From: an uncultured Bacilli bacterium
GTDB lineage: Bacteria; Bacillota_I; Bacilli_A; RF39; UBA660
Direction: 5' to 3'
Length of the DNA: 18,019 nucleotides
Assembly: GCA_944329505.1 (NCBI GenBank)
Contig: CALVIJ010000007.1
Coordinates: 1 to 18,019, forward strand
In this document: positions 1 through 8,031 of the stretch, piece after piece
Numbering within the stretch: position 1 is the first letter of the stretch
How the letters are laid out: every line of letters begins with the position of its first letter
Notes under the pieces: model-generated
Told to the model about the DNA's origin: nothing
Seen by the model: only the letters and a program-made list of their open reading frames with translations
Databases searched by the model: none
Position numbers and translations under genes: made by a program

Positions 1-251
1 TACCAATGTGGAGCTCTTGTACTACCTTGTCTAGCTCTACCAGTACCTTTTTGTCTCCATGGCTTTCTTCCGCCACCGCTTACTTCCGTGCGTGTTTTTG
101 TATCAGCAGTTCCTTGTCTTTGAGAAGCTTGTGCTAAAGTAATAGCATCGTATAAAACGGCATCGTTTGGTTTAATACCAAAAACATTTTCATTTAAAGT
201 AATGTCGCTAACTTTTTCGCCTTTAACATTAATAATATTGTTCTTTTTCAT
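1..251 (-). CDS. rplD: Ribosomal protein L4 (uL4), N-terminal part
   Basis: This is the first 83 codons of 50S protein L4; the rest lies beyond the left edge. L4 binds 23S rRNA early in assembly and lines the peptide exit tunnel with its long loop. The translation starts [17 protein letters not shown] and contains the family hallmark [19 protein letters not shown], the basic loop that reaches into the tunnel. The ATG at 249-251 is preceded by an AGGAGGAAGAG Shine-Dalgarno. The gene follows rplC by 13 bp, the usual rpsJ-rplC-rplD order. L4 also regulates the S10 operon in enterobacteria, but that mechanism cannot be assumed here. The identification is secure. Confidence 0.97.
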   Translation of the reverse strand, partial: MKKNNIINVKGEKVSDITLNENVFGIKPNDAVLYDAITLAQASQRQGTADTKTRTEVSGGGRKPWRQKGTGRARQGSTRAPHW

Positions 252-264
252 TTAACTCTTCCTC

Positions 265-990
265 CTACTCTTGTGTAGTCTCTACTGCTTCAGTGTTTTC
301 TACTTCTGCAGGTTCTTCTTGAGTTTTGTTCCAGTTAGCAAGCTCAGCACGTTTATTTACTTTACCCATATTCTTAACAGCACTTCTAATAACAACCAAA
401 CCTTTTTTAGGTCCAGGAATATTTCCTTTAACTAAAATTGCATTGTTTTCTAAATCAACATCTACAACTTCTAAGTTTTGGATAGTTACTGTATTAACTC
501 CCATGTGACTTGGAAGTCCTCTACCTTTAAATACACGTTTTGGAAGCATTGTACCAAGTGATCCTACACCTCTATGGTATTTAGAACCATGACCCATAGG
601 TCCTCTACTTTGATTATACTTTTTAATACTACCTTGGAAGCCTTTACCTTTAGTAGTTCCAGTTACATCAACCATTTCTCCAACTTCGAAGATATCAGCT
701 TTAACCTCATCTCCTAATTGATAATTATTGACGTCTACACCTCTGATTTCTTTAAAGAAGCGCTTAGGTGTCGTATTTGCTTTGCTAGTAATACCAGCAG
801 AAGCTTTTGTCGCTAATTTTTCTCTTTTATCATCGAATGCAAGTTGAATAGCTTCATAACCATCGTTTTCTGTTGTTTTAACTTGAGTTACAACATTAGG
901 AGTAACTTCGACAACAGTAACTGGAGTTAATTTACCATCTTGATCAAAAACTTGAGTCATTCCGATTTTACGACCTAAGATTCCTTTCAT
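265..990 (-). CDS. rplC: Ribosomal protein L3 (uL3)
   Basis: 50S protein L3, which nucleates 23S rRNA folding and approaches the peptidyl transferase centre. It is 241 residues long, slightly more than the usual 205-215. The N-terminus [15 protein letters not shown] and the central block [20 protein letters not shown] followed by [16 protein letters not shown] are characteristic. The extra length is an acidic C-terminal tail ([17 protein letters not shown]), a variable appendage in this family. The ATG at 990 has an AGGAGGATG Shine-Dalgarno just upstream. rpsJ ends 15 bp before it and rplD starts 13 bp after it, so it is an internal cistron of the S10 operon. Confidence 0.98.
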   Translation of the reverse strand: MKGILGRKIGMTQVFDQDGKLTPVTVVEVTPNVVTQVKTTENDGYEAIQLAFDDKREKLATKASAGITSKANTTPKRFFKEIRGVDVNNYQLGDEVKADIFEVGEMVDVTGTTKGKGFQGSIKKYNQSRGPMGHGSKYHRGVGSLGTMLPKRVFKGRGLPSHMGVNTVTIQNLEVVDVDLENNAILVKGNIPGPKKGLVVIRSAVKNMGKVNKRAELANWNKTQEEPAEVENTEAVETTQE

Positions 991-1005
991 ATTTTCATCC
1001 TCCTA

Positions 1006-1311
1006 TTATAATTTGATTTGAATATCAACACCGCTTGGGATATCTAAATGCGATAATGCATCGATAGTCTCCTTGCTTGGATTATTGATATCAATAAGTC
1101 TTTTATGTGTTCTCTTTTCGAATTGTTCACGTGAATCTTTGTCTTTGTGAACAGCTCTTAAGATAGTGATCTTTTCAACTTCAGTTGGAAGTGGTACAGG
1201 TCCACTAACTTCGCCGCCAGTTCTTTTAACTGTGTCAACGATTTTGCCGCAAGCAGCATCCAAATTCTTGTGTTCAAAAGATTTTAATCTAATACGAACT
1301 TTCTTTGACAT
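1006..1311 (-). CDS. rpsJ: Ribosomal protein S10 (uS10)
   Basis: 30S protein S10, 101 residues, the normal length. It contains the conserved [20 protein letters not shown] start, the [30 protein letters not shown] middle (given here as two joined family blocks, GPVPLPT and the DSREQFE loop) and the RLIDI segment. S10 sits in the 30S head and, with NusB, also takes part in transcription antitermination. The ATG at 1311 is preceded by AGGAGGATACAATA. It is the first gene of the operon, and a promoter about 135 bp upstream of the start codon fits that position. No truncation or unusual feature is visible. Confidence 0.98.
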   Translation of the reverse strand: MSKKVRIRLKSFEHKNLDAACGKIVDTVKRTGGEVSGPVPLPTEVEKITILRAVHKDKDSREQFEKRTHKRLIDINNPSKETIDALSHLDIPSGVDIQIKL

Positions 1312-1440
1312 TATTGTATCCTCCTCTCGCCTATATCTAGTATAGACTTGCTCCGTGTAAAAACCCGACTTAAAGATTAAATTGTTTTACAACTTAACCT
1401 GGTGTATCGGCAACCTCACACATCTAAGCATGCCACACAT
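1312..1440 (-). other. 5' leader of the S10 operon, possible regulatory RNA
   Basis: About 130 nt lie between the predicted transcription start and the rpsJ Shine-Dalgarno. S10 operon leaders commonly carry autoregulatory structures, though the known classes differ between phyla. I see short GC-richer blocks (for example GGTTGCCGAT and AAGTCGGGTTTTTACAC) that could pair, but no recognised motif. The function is an inference from position and length. Confidence 0.35.
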
Positions 1441-1445
1441 TCAAC

Positions 1446-1474
1446 AGTATACACTAAAGTTCTATGAAAATCAA
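1446..1474 (-). promoter_or_regulatory. Putative sigma-70 promoter of the S10 operon
   Basis: On the minus strand there is TTGATT (1474-1469), a 17-nt spacer, then TATACT (1451-1446). This is close to the housekeeping consensus and ideally spaced. It predicts a start near 1439 and an untranslated leader of roughly 130 nt before rpsJ. The assignment rests on motif match and position only. Confidence 0.6.
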
Positions 1475-1632
1475 TACTTTTTTAGAATATTTTTAACAAA
1501 AAAAGTAAAGGTAAAAGTAAAAGTCTTACTTGTAAAACTAAATGCAACCCCAAAAATAATAAAAGTTGCAATTACCAGGTAAAACAATATGATAAATGCA
1601 CTGATAGTACTTATGAGAAAGGAGTATGAATT

Positions 1633-1789
1633 ATGTTTAAGCATCAATCACTAGATGAATAATGGAAATAAAAAATATTTAAACCAAAATAAATCATTGA
1701 AAGAAACAGGAACATTAATGAGCAAAAACTACACTACTATCTCTAGAAAAATTAAAAATCATTATGTCACTAAAAACACTGGAGATTAA
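1633..1789 (+). pseudogene. IS30-family transposase N-terminal remnant
   Basis: A GAAAGGAG Shine-Dalgarno at about 1617-1624 precedes ATG 1633. The first frame reads MFKHQSLDE and then stops. A shifted frame continues KYLNQNKSLKETGTLMSKNYTTISRKIKNH (broken here by one frameshift after the first few codons), ending NTGD before a stop. The order of an opening 'hqsLdeR' motif, a SLKE.G helix and a TTISRxIK recognition helix is that of the helix-turn-helix head of IS30-type transposases. The catalytic domain is absent; ISL3-like sequence follows directly. It is dead. The family call rests on a short region, so it is moderately sure. Confidence 0.55.
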
Positions 1790-2302
1790 TACTTAAAAAT
1801 GAAGATAACCTTTCTGATAAAAAGAAATATTTTAAATGTTTTAAAAAAAGTTTCACAGATTGATATTGTAATTTACCTAATTAATACAGATGAAAAGTTT
1901 TATAATACCTATCAAATTTATCAAGGTATTATAAAAGCTAGCGACAGCATATATAAGGATAAATTTTTAAACATTATCCATCATTAACTTCCCACCACAA
2001 TAAAAACATTTCTAAATATATGAAGAAAGTCTAAAAACCTTTAGAAATATGGAAGAATATATTGTTAATGCTTTTGACTATGAATATTCAAACGGTAGGA
2101 CTGAAGGGATGAATAATCTTATCAAGCAAATTAACCATACTGCTTGTGATTATAGAAAATTTAAACATTTAAAAGCAGGCATTATGCTTAAGGCTTACTT
2201 AATCCAATCAAAGCATAATAAAAGAAGGTCAATTCTTGACCCTCTTATCAGTTTCATTTATCGTTAGTTTTTAGTCACACCAACACTACTTGACATTGAC
2301 AC
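1790..2302 (+). pseudogene. Decayed ISL3-family transposase remnant with right terminal repeat
   Basis: Pieces in at least two frames match the C-terminal third of the intact ISL3 transposase at 15890-17158. KNEDNLSDKKKY answers to KNENDLSDIKKY, VSQIDIVIYLINTD to VSQKDIVNYLINSD, and YSNGRTEGMNNLIKQI to INNGVIEGKNNLIKCI. Frameshifts and stops separate the pieces (near 1850 and between 1987 and 2040). The sequence at 2279-2302 resembles the right terminal repeat of the intact element (ACCAACACTA-TTGACA), so one IS end survives. The N-terminal two thirds are missing. Divergence from the intact copy indicates an older, different family member. Confidence 0.85.
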
Positions 2303-2382
2303 TTTTACTCCACATAATGTTACTAACTTGCCTAAAAGATAGTTATAAAGAACTGCCTATAATGAAAGTAAATTGTCTTTAT

Positions 2383-2958
2383 TTATTCTTCATAAATAAT
2401 AGTTTCATCATCTCTCAATATGCTTACATTATATTTATTTCTTTTTTTACAATCATCAACATATTTCTTTCTATCATCTGTATAATGACAAAATAAAATT
2501 CCATCAAATAATCCTAACCCATTATAATCATTTAATCCAACTGAATTATTATCAAATGGTAATACATGTTTGATATTTTTTGTAACAATATGTGCTCCTG
2601 CACTACCACCTATATAAGTTACCCCATTTTTTACATATTTGATAATTTCCTTATCAAACTTTGTATCTTTCAGTATTTTTAACATACTGAAAGTATTGCC
2701 ACCGCCTATATAGATTGCATCAATATTTAAGTTTTTAAATTTATTAGGTTCTTCATAGTTAAAAACATATATATTTTCCCGTTTAAATCCATATTCTTGC
2801 AACCTATCATAATATTTATTGCTTTTTATTTTTTCTATCGTTGCATTCTCATTTGGAATATATAATATTTTGCACTTAGATACATCTTTTAATTCAGACA
2901 ATATTTTATTCCTCGAATTATCTGTTAAAAAATCTGTAGAAGTAAGTATAAGTTTCAT
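2383..2958 (-). CDS. Peptidase S51 family protein (PepE/cyanophycinase-like)
   Basis: A 191-residue class I glutamine-amidotransferase-like serine peptidase of family S51, which includes aspartyl dipeptidase PepE and cyanophycinase. Visible motifs are GGGNTF at 85-90, the nucleophile elbow GGSAGA at 117-122 with Ser119, and His158 in ILFCHYT, the position of the catalytic His in PepE. Members hydrolyse Asp-X dipeptides or related bonds in the cytoplasm; the exact substrate cannot be told from sequence. The start codon is one base after the stop of the upstream gene, and its Shine-Dalgarno (GAAGGAGTTG) lies inside that gene's last codons, so translation is coupled. It is the last gene of a three-gene cassette. 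Confidence 0.85.
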   Translation of the reverse strand: MKLILTSTDFLTDNSRNKILSELKDVSKCKILYIPNENATIEKIKSNKYYDRLQEYGFKRENIYVFNYEEPNKFKNLNIDAIYIGGGNTFSMLKILKDTKFDKEIIKYVKNGVTYIGGSAGAHIVTKNIKHVLPFDNNSVGLNDYNGLGLFDGILFCHYTDDRKKYVDDCKKRNKYNVSILRDDETIIYEE

Positions 2959-2959
2959 T

Positions 2960-3856
2960 TTAATGATTCAACTCCTTCATTACTTTTTTAAATACTTTTT
3001 GTACTACCTCATTCGACATTTTTTCTTCATTTGAACTAGTTAACCCATCATAAAAAGAATTAAAATAATGATTTTTAGGTTCGATTATCTTTTTTGCAGG
3101 AGTCATTTGGTCTAAGGCAAAATTTCTACTTTTACGTAAATGATTTTTCCTTTCTCTGTATCCCAAAATATATTTTTCATTTTCCATGTTATAATCTATT
3201 GCTGCTAACAAAATACCCACATTACCTGATAAAGAGAGTCTTTTATTTAAATCTCTATATAAATGTACAATTCTTTGAATATATTTTTTATTGTTTACAT
3301 TTAAATTCATATAATAATGTCCAACTCTACCATCAGACTCTAGGCCATATATACTATAAAAATTTTTTTCACTTGGTAAATGATTATAAATTCCTTCTAT
3401 ATTTTCTTCTAAAGCTAATTTTTTTAAATGAACATTTGGATACTTATCTATAAAAACTGATAACAAATTACTATAGAATTGTGGAAAAATAAAATCAACA
3501 GGCAATTTTGATATAACTTTAATATAAAGTTCTTTGTTATTTAATAATTTTTCTGATGTTCTATATGATAATCTACCATTAATAACAAGATTATTAATAA
3601 CTATATCTTTTAACTCCCATAATTCCTCATAACTGTGAATTGGTGACCAACTTTCGTCAAAAAAATTGTCGATATAAAATCCAACAGTTCCTGAAACATT
3701 TAGATTTTTAGTTATTTTAGGTAAATTATGCCCATAAAAAACATATTGTTCTTTATCTGAATAAAAATCTTCGTTTGAAATAAATGCACTATAAACTAAT
3801 GAAATTGATTTTTCTAAAGATTCAGAACTATTATTTAAAGAAACAAACGGTTCCAT
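2960..3856 (-). CDS. Conserved hypothetical protein, 298 aa, no recognised domain
   Basis: I do not recognise this protein. It has no signal peptide or membrane segment and no cysteine clusters. The composition is rich in aromatic and charged residues, suggesting a soluble cytoplasmic protein. Notable stretches are the N-terminal FYGHNLPK and GTVGFYIDNFFDESW, and a basic segment near the C-terminus (YRERKNHLRKSRNFALD). The ATG at 3856 has a perfect AAGGAGGTG Shine-Dalgarno that is embedded in the last codons of the glycosyltransferase gene, one base apart. With the glycosyltransferase and S51 peptidase on either side it could take part in making or tailoring a sugar- or peptide-containing molecule, but this rests on context alone. 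Confidence 0.75.
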   Translation of the reverse strand: MEPFVSLNNSSESLEKSISLVYSAFISNEDFYSDKEQYVFYGHNLPKITKNLNVSGTVGFYIDNFFDESWSPIHSYEELWELKDIVINNLVINGRLSYRTSEKLLNNKELYIKVISKLPVDFIFPQFYSNLLSVFIDKYPNVHLKKLALEENIEGIYNHLPSEKNFYSIYGLESDGRVGHYYMNLNVNNKKYIQRIVHLYRDLNKRLSLSGNVGILLAAIDYNMENEKYILGYRERKNHLRKSRNFALDQMTPAKKIIEPKNHYFNSFYDGLTSSNEEKMSNEVVQKVFKKVMKELNH

Positions 3857-3857
3857 G

Positions 3858-4823
3858 TTACACCTCCTTAGTCATTTTAATTAAATCACTATTAAATCTG
3901 CTTAATGATTCTCTTATTATACTATCATTATATAATTCTTTTATTATTTTATTATCTATTAAATTGTTATTAACTTCACGAATTTTATAGCAAATCTCAT
4001 TTATATTTCTAAATGTATTCCCCATCATACAGGATTCATTCCCTTCAGCACTTAATAAAATCGTTGGTATCTTAAATCTTTTTGATTGAATCGCCGTTAT
4101 ATTGTATGATTCAAATATTGACAATTGAATATATGCTTTTGAATGATATAAGACATTTAAAAAATCATCTTCATTAAACTTTTTCATAGACACATCATTA
4201 TTTTTCTTAACATAACTATTTACCCCTGCTATTAAAATATTATTTGTTATTTTTTCCTTTTTTGCTAACTTAATGAAATTGCTTATCCCTTTTGCATCAT
4301 AATATGCCGGGCTTTCACTAGCACATACAGTTACAAATTTATTATAATATTTTTCTAATCTTTTTATATTTTTTCTGTAGTAATCACCATTTAAATTTCT
4401 TATTCCAATTTGAATAGTTTTTGCATCGAATCCATATTTTAAATATTGATTCGTAACTTCTTTTGATGGAGTTAATATTAATATGTGTTTTTCTTTACAT
4501 ATATTATATAATCTTGCTATAAAATCTTCTCTCTTTTTGAACACTTCGTAATTAATTGAAACATGCATAAAAATAAAAATTTTTTTATTATCAAAATATT
4601 TATCTAATTGATCTATATATATTGTTTTGTCTCTTCCTGTAGAATGTATTATAACTATACTATTTTTATCATTATTTATTTTTTGTATTGCTTCCTTTGT
4701 TAGACGATATTTTTTTAAATATTGAGTATATAAAATATTATTACTATATTCTTCACACAGCGGTATTAACAACTTATGAATTGAACCAAATCCATTATGA
4801 TCAATTATATGATATATCCTCAT
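3858..4823 (-). CDS. GT-B (GT4-like) glycosyltransferase, divergent
   Basis: A 321-residue protein with the layout of a GT-B retaining glycosyltransferase. The N-terminal Rossmann half begins MRIYHIIDHNGFGSIHKL. The C-terminal half contains FVTVCASESPAYYDAKG, then NILIAGV, then LYHSKAYIQLSIFESYNITA and KIPTILLS. The last block matches the nucleotide-sugar site of GT4 enzymes, where two glutamates normally occur seven residues apart. Here the first is present (FES) and the second position looks like Gln, so activity or donor may be unusual. I chose ATG 4823 because GAAGGA lies just upstream; an in-frame TTG at 4850 would add nine residues. It is the first protein of the three-gene cassette. 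Confidence 0.7.
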   Translation of the reverse strand: MRIYHIIDHNGFGSIHKLLIPLCEEYSNNILYTQYLKKYRLTKEAIQKINNDKNSIVIIHSTGRDKTIYIDQLDKYFDNKKIFIFMHVSINYEVFKKREDFIARLYNICKEKHILILTPSKEVTNQYLKYGFDAKTIQIGIRNLNGDYYRKNIKRLEKYYNKFVTVCASESPAYYDAKGISNFIKLAKKEKITNNILIAGVNSYVKKNNDVSMKKFNEDDFLNVLYHSKAYIQLSIFESYNITAIQSKRFKIPTILLSAEGNESCMMGNTFRNINEICYKIREVNNNLIDNKIIKELYNDSIIRESLSRFNSDLIKMTKEV

Positions 4824-4870
4824 TTTTTCCTTCTTCTTTTTAATATACAAAATCCAATTTCTAATTTCAT
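4820..4870 (-). CDS. Possible 16-codon leader ORF, ATGA-coupled to the glycosyltransferase
   Basis: The minus strand reads MKLEIGFCILKRRRKK and then TGA, and that TGA overlaps the ATG of the glycosyltransferase as ATGA. A GAGGA motif sits eight bases before its start. The basic C-terminus is striking. It may be a translated leader that couples into the cassette, or just the tail of a lost gene. It is too short to prove from sequence. Confidence 0.3.
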   Translation of the reverse strand: MKLEIGFCILKRRRKK

Positions 4871-5039
4871 GAATAAATCCTCGCTCATTCGATTAAAATA
4901 TATTTTATAACTAAAAAATAGAAAAGTCAAATTAGTTATGGCATATCAGTGAAAAAGAGTAAAACATAAAAGAAGTTTTTCGCAAAGATATACCGAATAA
5001 TGCTACATATATTTATATTTATATCTGTTAAAATATAAA

Positions 5040-5056
5040 TATAATAGTAAAAGGTG
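5040..5056 (+). promoter_or_regulatory. Putative -10 box and Shine-Dalgarno of the broken transposase gene
   Basis: A consensus TATAAT lies at 5040-5045, with a weak -35-like TTTATA sixteen bases upstream. AAGGTGG follows at 5051-5057, ten bases before the TTG start at 5067. These would have served the transposase pseudogene. Confidence 0.4.
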
Positions 5057-5066
5057 GTATGTTGTA

Positions 5067-6389
5067 TTGAATAATGAACTAATGAAAGAAATAGATTTAT
5101 ATAAAAATTTACCAAGAGTAGAACGAAGAAAACAAGAAAGAATGCTTCAAAAAAAATATAATGATAAAACCATTAGAATTAAAAACGGAAAAAATTTCAA
5201 AAAAGCGAAGGATTAACTAGAAAAACACGGAGAATTCTATCTAAAAATACTAATTTATTAAAAGAAATTCTAAAAATAATTCATAAATATTTTCCAACCT
5301 TAACCAACAGTTTTTCTAAGCTTACTGATATAAGGCATCAAAGTTATACTAAATACAAAATGAGAACTATTATAATGATTAGGTTATTCGCTTTAATTTG
5401 TGGTATTACAACTATGACTGGCATCAATTCTAAATTTGATACAGAAAAAGCTATAAAGAACTTTTCTAAAATTTGTGGCCAAGATTTAAAAGAAATACCA
5501 GATTGGCAAACTATACAAGATGTTATTGAAACTTTAAATTATGATGAAATAGATTCTATCAGAAGAGAAATGTTTAAAGCTTTAATCAGAAGTAAAATGT
5601 TTGATAAATATAGATATAATGGCTATATACAAATACTTGTTGATGCGACGGGTTTATCTACTCATGATTATAATTTAAATGGTAATTGTATAACTAAAAC
5701 TTTTAAAGATGGGAAAACAAAGTATTACAAATATATTTTAGAAGCTAAAGCTGTATTTGGAAATGTTGTAATCAGTATCGATTCAGAATATTACTGGTGA
5801 TGCTTTATATGCCACTACTCCTATGATTAATATTTGTAAAGATAATAAATGGAAGTATATCTTTAATCTTAAAAAAGATAGATTAAAAACAGTATATGAA
5901 ATATTTACTGATAATATTAATTATTTAAACGAAACAAACAAAGAAAATTATTATTTGTCTAAAAATATAGAATTTAATGATAATATTTTTGATGTGTTTA
6001 AATATGTAGAAACCAAGAATAAGAAAACTACTATTTTTCATTACGTCAGTAATTTAAATGTTAAAAACAGTAATATAAAGCAAATTGTAAATATGGGTAG
6101 AAAAAGATGGAAGATAGAAAATGAGGGCTTTAATATACAAAAAAATGGAACATTTAATATTTCACATTTATGTTCCAGATTTGATAATGCCTTAAAAATT
6201 CATTATTTGTTTATTCAAATGGCTCATACTATTAGACAATTATTAGAGTATGGATCATTAATAATAAAATCTTTAAAAATTACAAAAAAAGAAGAAATAA
6301 GCTTTAAATTAATTGGCTCACTCATTTCTTCTAACCAAACAAATCTCGAAAGCTTAGACTTAAACTTTCAATTGAGATTTGACACTTAA
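5067..6389 (+). pseudogene. Broken DDE transposase (IS4/DDE_Tnp_1 type)
   Basis: Three fragments make one transposase. 5067-5216, from a TTG start, reads LPRVERRKQERMLQKKYN and ends KKAKD-stop. The next frame takes up at GLTRKTRRI, covers KLTDIRHQSY and the first catalytic region ILVDATGLSTHD, and ends at 5800. The first frame then resumes with GDALYATTPM (second Asp region) and GRKRWKIENEGFN (Glu region), ending NFQLRFDT at 6389. There is thus a frameshift near 5210, and at about 5785 a frameshift combined with a deletion: the segment that normally joins the ISID-E strand to the GD-LY strand is missing. All three catalytic regions survive but in different frames, so it is inactive. The exact IS family name is uncertain. 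Confidence 0.85.
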
Positions 6390-6485
6390 ATTATAACAAA
6401 TTTTTTGTTCCTTGAAAACTAGAGCCAAGCATTTTTTTAATTTTGTTGTCAAAATTCTTTTTTGCGTGTCTAATTTTACACGAGA

Positions 6486-6538
6486 AAAAACTTTATAGAT
6501 TTTTTTCATGCCTTTATCTATAAAGTTTTTCTTTTTTT
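6486..6538. terminator. Strong intrinsic terminator-like hairpin (15-bp stem)
   Basis: AAAAACTTTATAGAT (6486-6500) and its exact complement at 6516-6530 flank a 15-nt loop. A T-rich tract (6532-6538) follows on the plus strand, and an A-run precedes the stem, so it could work in both directions. It would insulate the transposase remnant from what lies to the right. Confidence 0.65.
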
Positions 6539-6624
6539 ATTATTTTATTCTTTTTTACTGAAAATAATAGTCTTTTAAATATTTTGTTAAAAAAAAATTA
6601 CTATTCACAGTTTAAATGGTATCT

Positions 6625-6650
6625 AGTAAAAATAACTAGATATTTTTACT
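6625..6650. repeat. 10-bp inverted repeat
   Basis: AGTAAAAATA (6625-6634) and TATTTTTACT (6641-6650) are exact complements around a 6-nt loop. No T-tract follows. The role is unknown; it could be part of an IS end or a minor hairpin. Confidence 0.45.
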
Positions 6651-6842
6651 GTAAACAAACTTATAAAAACCGTTGAAAAATAAGAAAAAATCGGCAATTT
6701 TAGTATTAACTTTTTCTGTTTGTTTTAATATATTAAATACACTAAAGGAAGTAAAATATATGCCCCTTAAATCAAATTATTCTAACCAATTATTTACTGA
6801 TTACCAAAAACTAAAAAATTAAAAACAAAAAATTAAGCGAAG

Positions 6843-6870
6843 AAAAATAGCGAATATCTCCGCTATTTTT
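6843..6870. terminator. Terminator-like hairpin, 10-bp stem
   Basis: AAAAATAGCG (6843-6852) and CGCTATTTTT (6861-6870) form a perfect stem with an 8-nt loop. The GC base next to the loop and the A/T runs on the outer sides allow termination in either direction. It lies about 170 bp after the stop of the radical SAM gene and could end that transcript. Confidence 0.5.
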
Positions 6871-7041
6871 AAGTGTCCTTATTTGTCCAACCATAAATAG
6901 TAAAAAAAAAAGTAAACCTAATTAAAAGTTACTTATTTTAAATCATTAATTTTTTATTTAATATTATATATAAACGCATTTAACACACCTTTTACGTAAA
7001 ATATAACAAGGTCAATTATTACTGATTAACTTTCAAAAATG

Positions 7042-8031
7042 TTACAAATTACAGCCATAATCTTTATGGTTTAAATTTTTATACATCGCATATGTCAAAC
7101 ACTTTAATCCACCATGACAAACCTCAGAATGCTCACAATTTATGCATTCATCAGGTATCTTCTTCTCCCTTAACTCTTTTAAAACATCACTATTTATATA
7201 TAAATCATACATACTTCTATCAAATAGATTACCTATGACAATCGGCATTCTCCTACAAGGAACTAAATCACCATTTTCCATAACCGTAAGTAATGTATCA
7301 CCTGCCGTACAGCCATAAGCAAAGTCATTGGTCATTTGAAATTGCAAAGCTCTATACATTGAAATTGTTGTATTATTATTTTTAACTTTCTTTAATTTAT
7401 TTCTTTCTTTATTCATAATTTCTAAATATTCTCTAGTTTGTTCATAATTCAAAGCTAAAGATCTATCCGAATCACCAAGCGGTATAAATCTATCAGACCA
7501 TACATTATTAACTCCATACTTTCTCACATAACGAACAACTTTCGGAAACTCTTTATAGTTTAAACTTGTCGCCGTAAAAGAAATAGAAGTAAATATATTA
7601 GCTTTTCTTAAATTAATAATTCCCTCCGCAATTTTCTTATAAGTTCCTTTTCCTCTGATATAATCATTTGTTCTTTTTCCGCCCTCCAAACTAACTTGAA
7701 CATACTCAGGATTATAACTCTTAAGCCTTTGAGCTATCTTTTCATTAATTAATGTTCCATTAGTCAAAATTGAAAAAGAAATCAAATCACTATCCTCTTT
7801 AATTAAATCTAATATTTTAAATAAATAAGGATTACAAAGAGGCTCACCACCAGTAATATTAATATGACCTTTCATTTTTTTCTTTTCTAAAATCTCTTTA
7901 AATTGCTTATAAATTATAACAAGCTTCTCGTATTCTAACTGAACCGGCTTATGGTTTTCCTGATAACAATGTAGACACCTTAAATTACAGTTCTCACTTA
8001 AATGCCATTGCAAAACAAACTTCTTTACCAA
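7042..8031 (-). CDS. Radical SAM/SPASM peptide-modifying enzyme
   Basis: A radical S-adenosylmethionine enzyme with a C-terminal SPASM domain, 329 residues from the start chosen here. The SAM cluster motif is C15-x3-C19-x2-C22 (ENCNLRCLHC). GGEPLCNP follows for SAM binding. The C-terminal third has the SPASM cysteines, with YGCTAG, then LVPCRR, then the cluster CINCEHSEVC, then HGGLKC, and a final YGCNL. SPASM enzymes commonly install thioether or C-C crosslinks in peptides encoded next door. An ATG at 8091 would give an implausible Trp/Arg-rich N-terminus. The TTG at 8031 starts just before the radical SAM fold and has GGAGG upstream inside the previous gene. It overlaps the DUF2207 gene by 7 bp. 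The likely substrate is that gene's Cys-rich tail (inference). Confidence 0.88.
   Translation of the reverse strand: MVKKFVLQWHLSENCNLRCLHCYQENHKPVQLEYEKLVIIYKQFKEILEKKKMKGHINITGGEPLCNPYLFKILDLIKEDSDLISFSILTNGTLINEKIAQRLKSYNPEYVQVSLEGGKRTNDYIRGKGTYKKIAEGIINLRKANIFTSISFTATSLNYKEFPKVVRYVRKYGVNNVWSDRFIPLGDSDRSLALNYEQTREYLEIMNKERNKLKKVKNNNTTISMYRALQFQMTNDFAYGCTAGDTLLTVMENGDLVPCRRMPIVIGNLFDRSMYDLYINSDVLKELREKKIPDECINCEHSEVCHGGLKCLTYAMYKNLNHKDYGCNL

Larger units (their letters stand above)
6390..7041 (+). other. 652-bp noncoding region with several perfect hairpins
   Basis: No convincing gene lies between the transposase remnant and the radical SAM gene. It holds an rrn-spacer-like motif (6407-6423) and three perfect inverted repeats (listed separately). 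A 20-codon ORF at 6760-6822 follows an AAAGGAAG Shine-Dalgarno and reads MPLKSNYSNQLFTDYQKLKN; it may be the first codons of a lost transposase, or chance. The region is above-average in A and T homopolymers and looks like IS debris. Confidence 0.6.

Noticed and set aside
1382..1582. 66-codon plus-strand frame opposite the S10 leader
   Set aside because: No Shine-Dalgarno; composition is that of the AT-rich leader, and its strand opposes the promoter and operon.
6760..6822. 20-codon ORF with a fair Shine-Dalgarno
   Set aside because: Too short to call a gene. It may be the first codons of a lost transposase; recorded only within the noncoding region entry.
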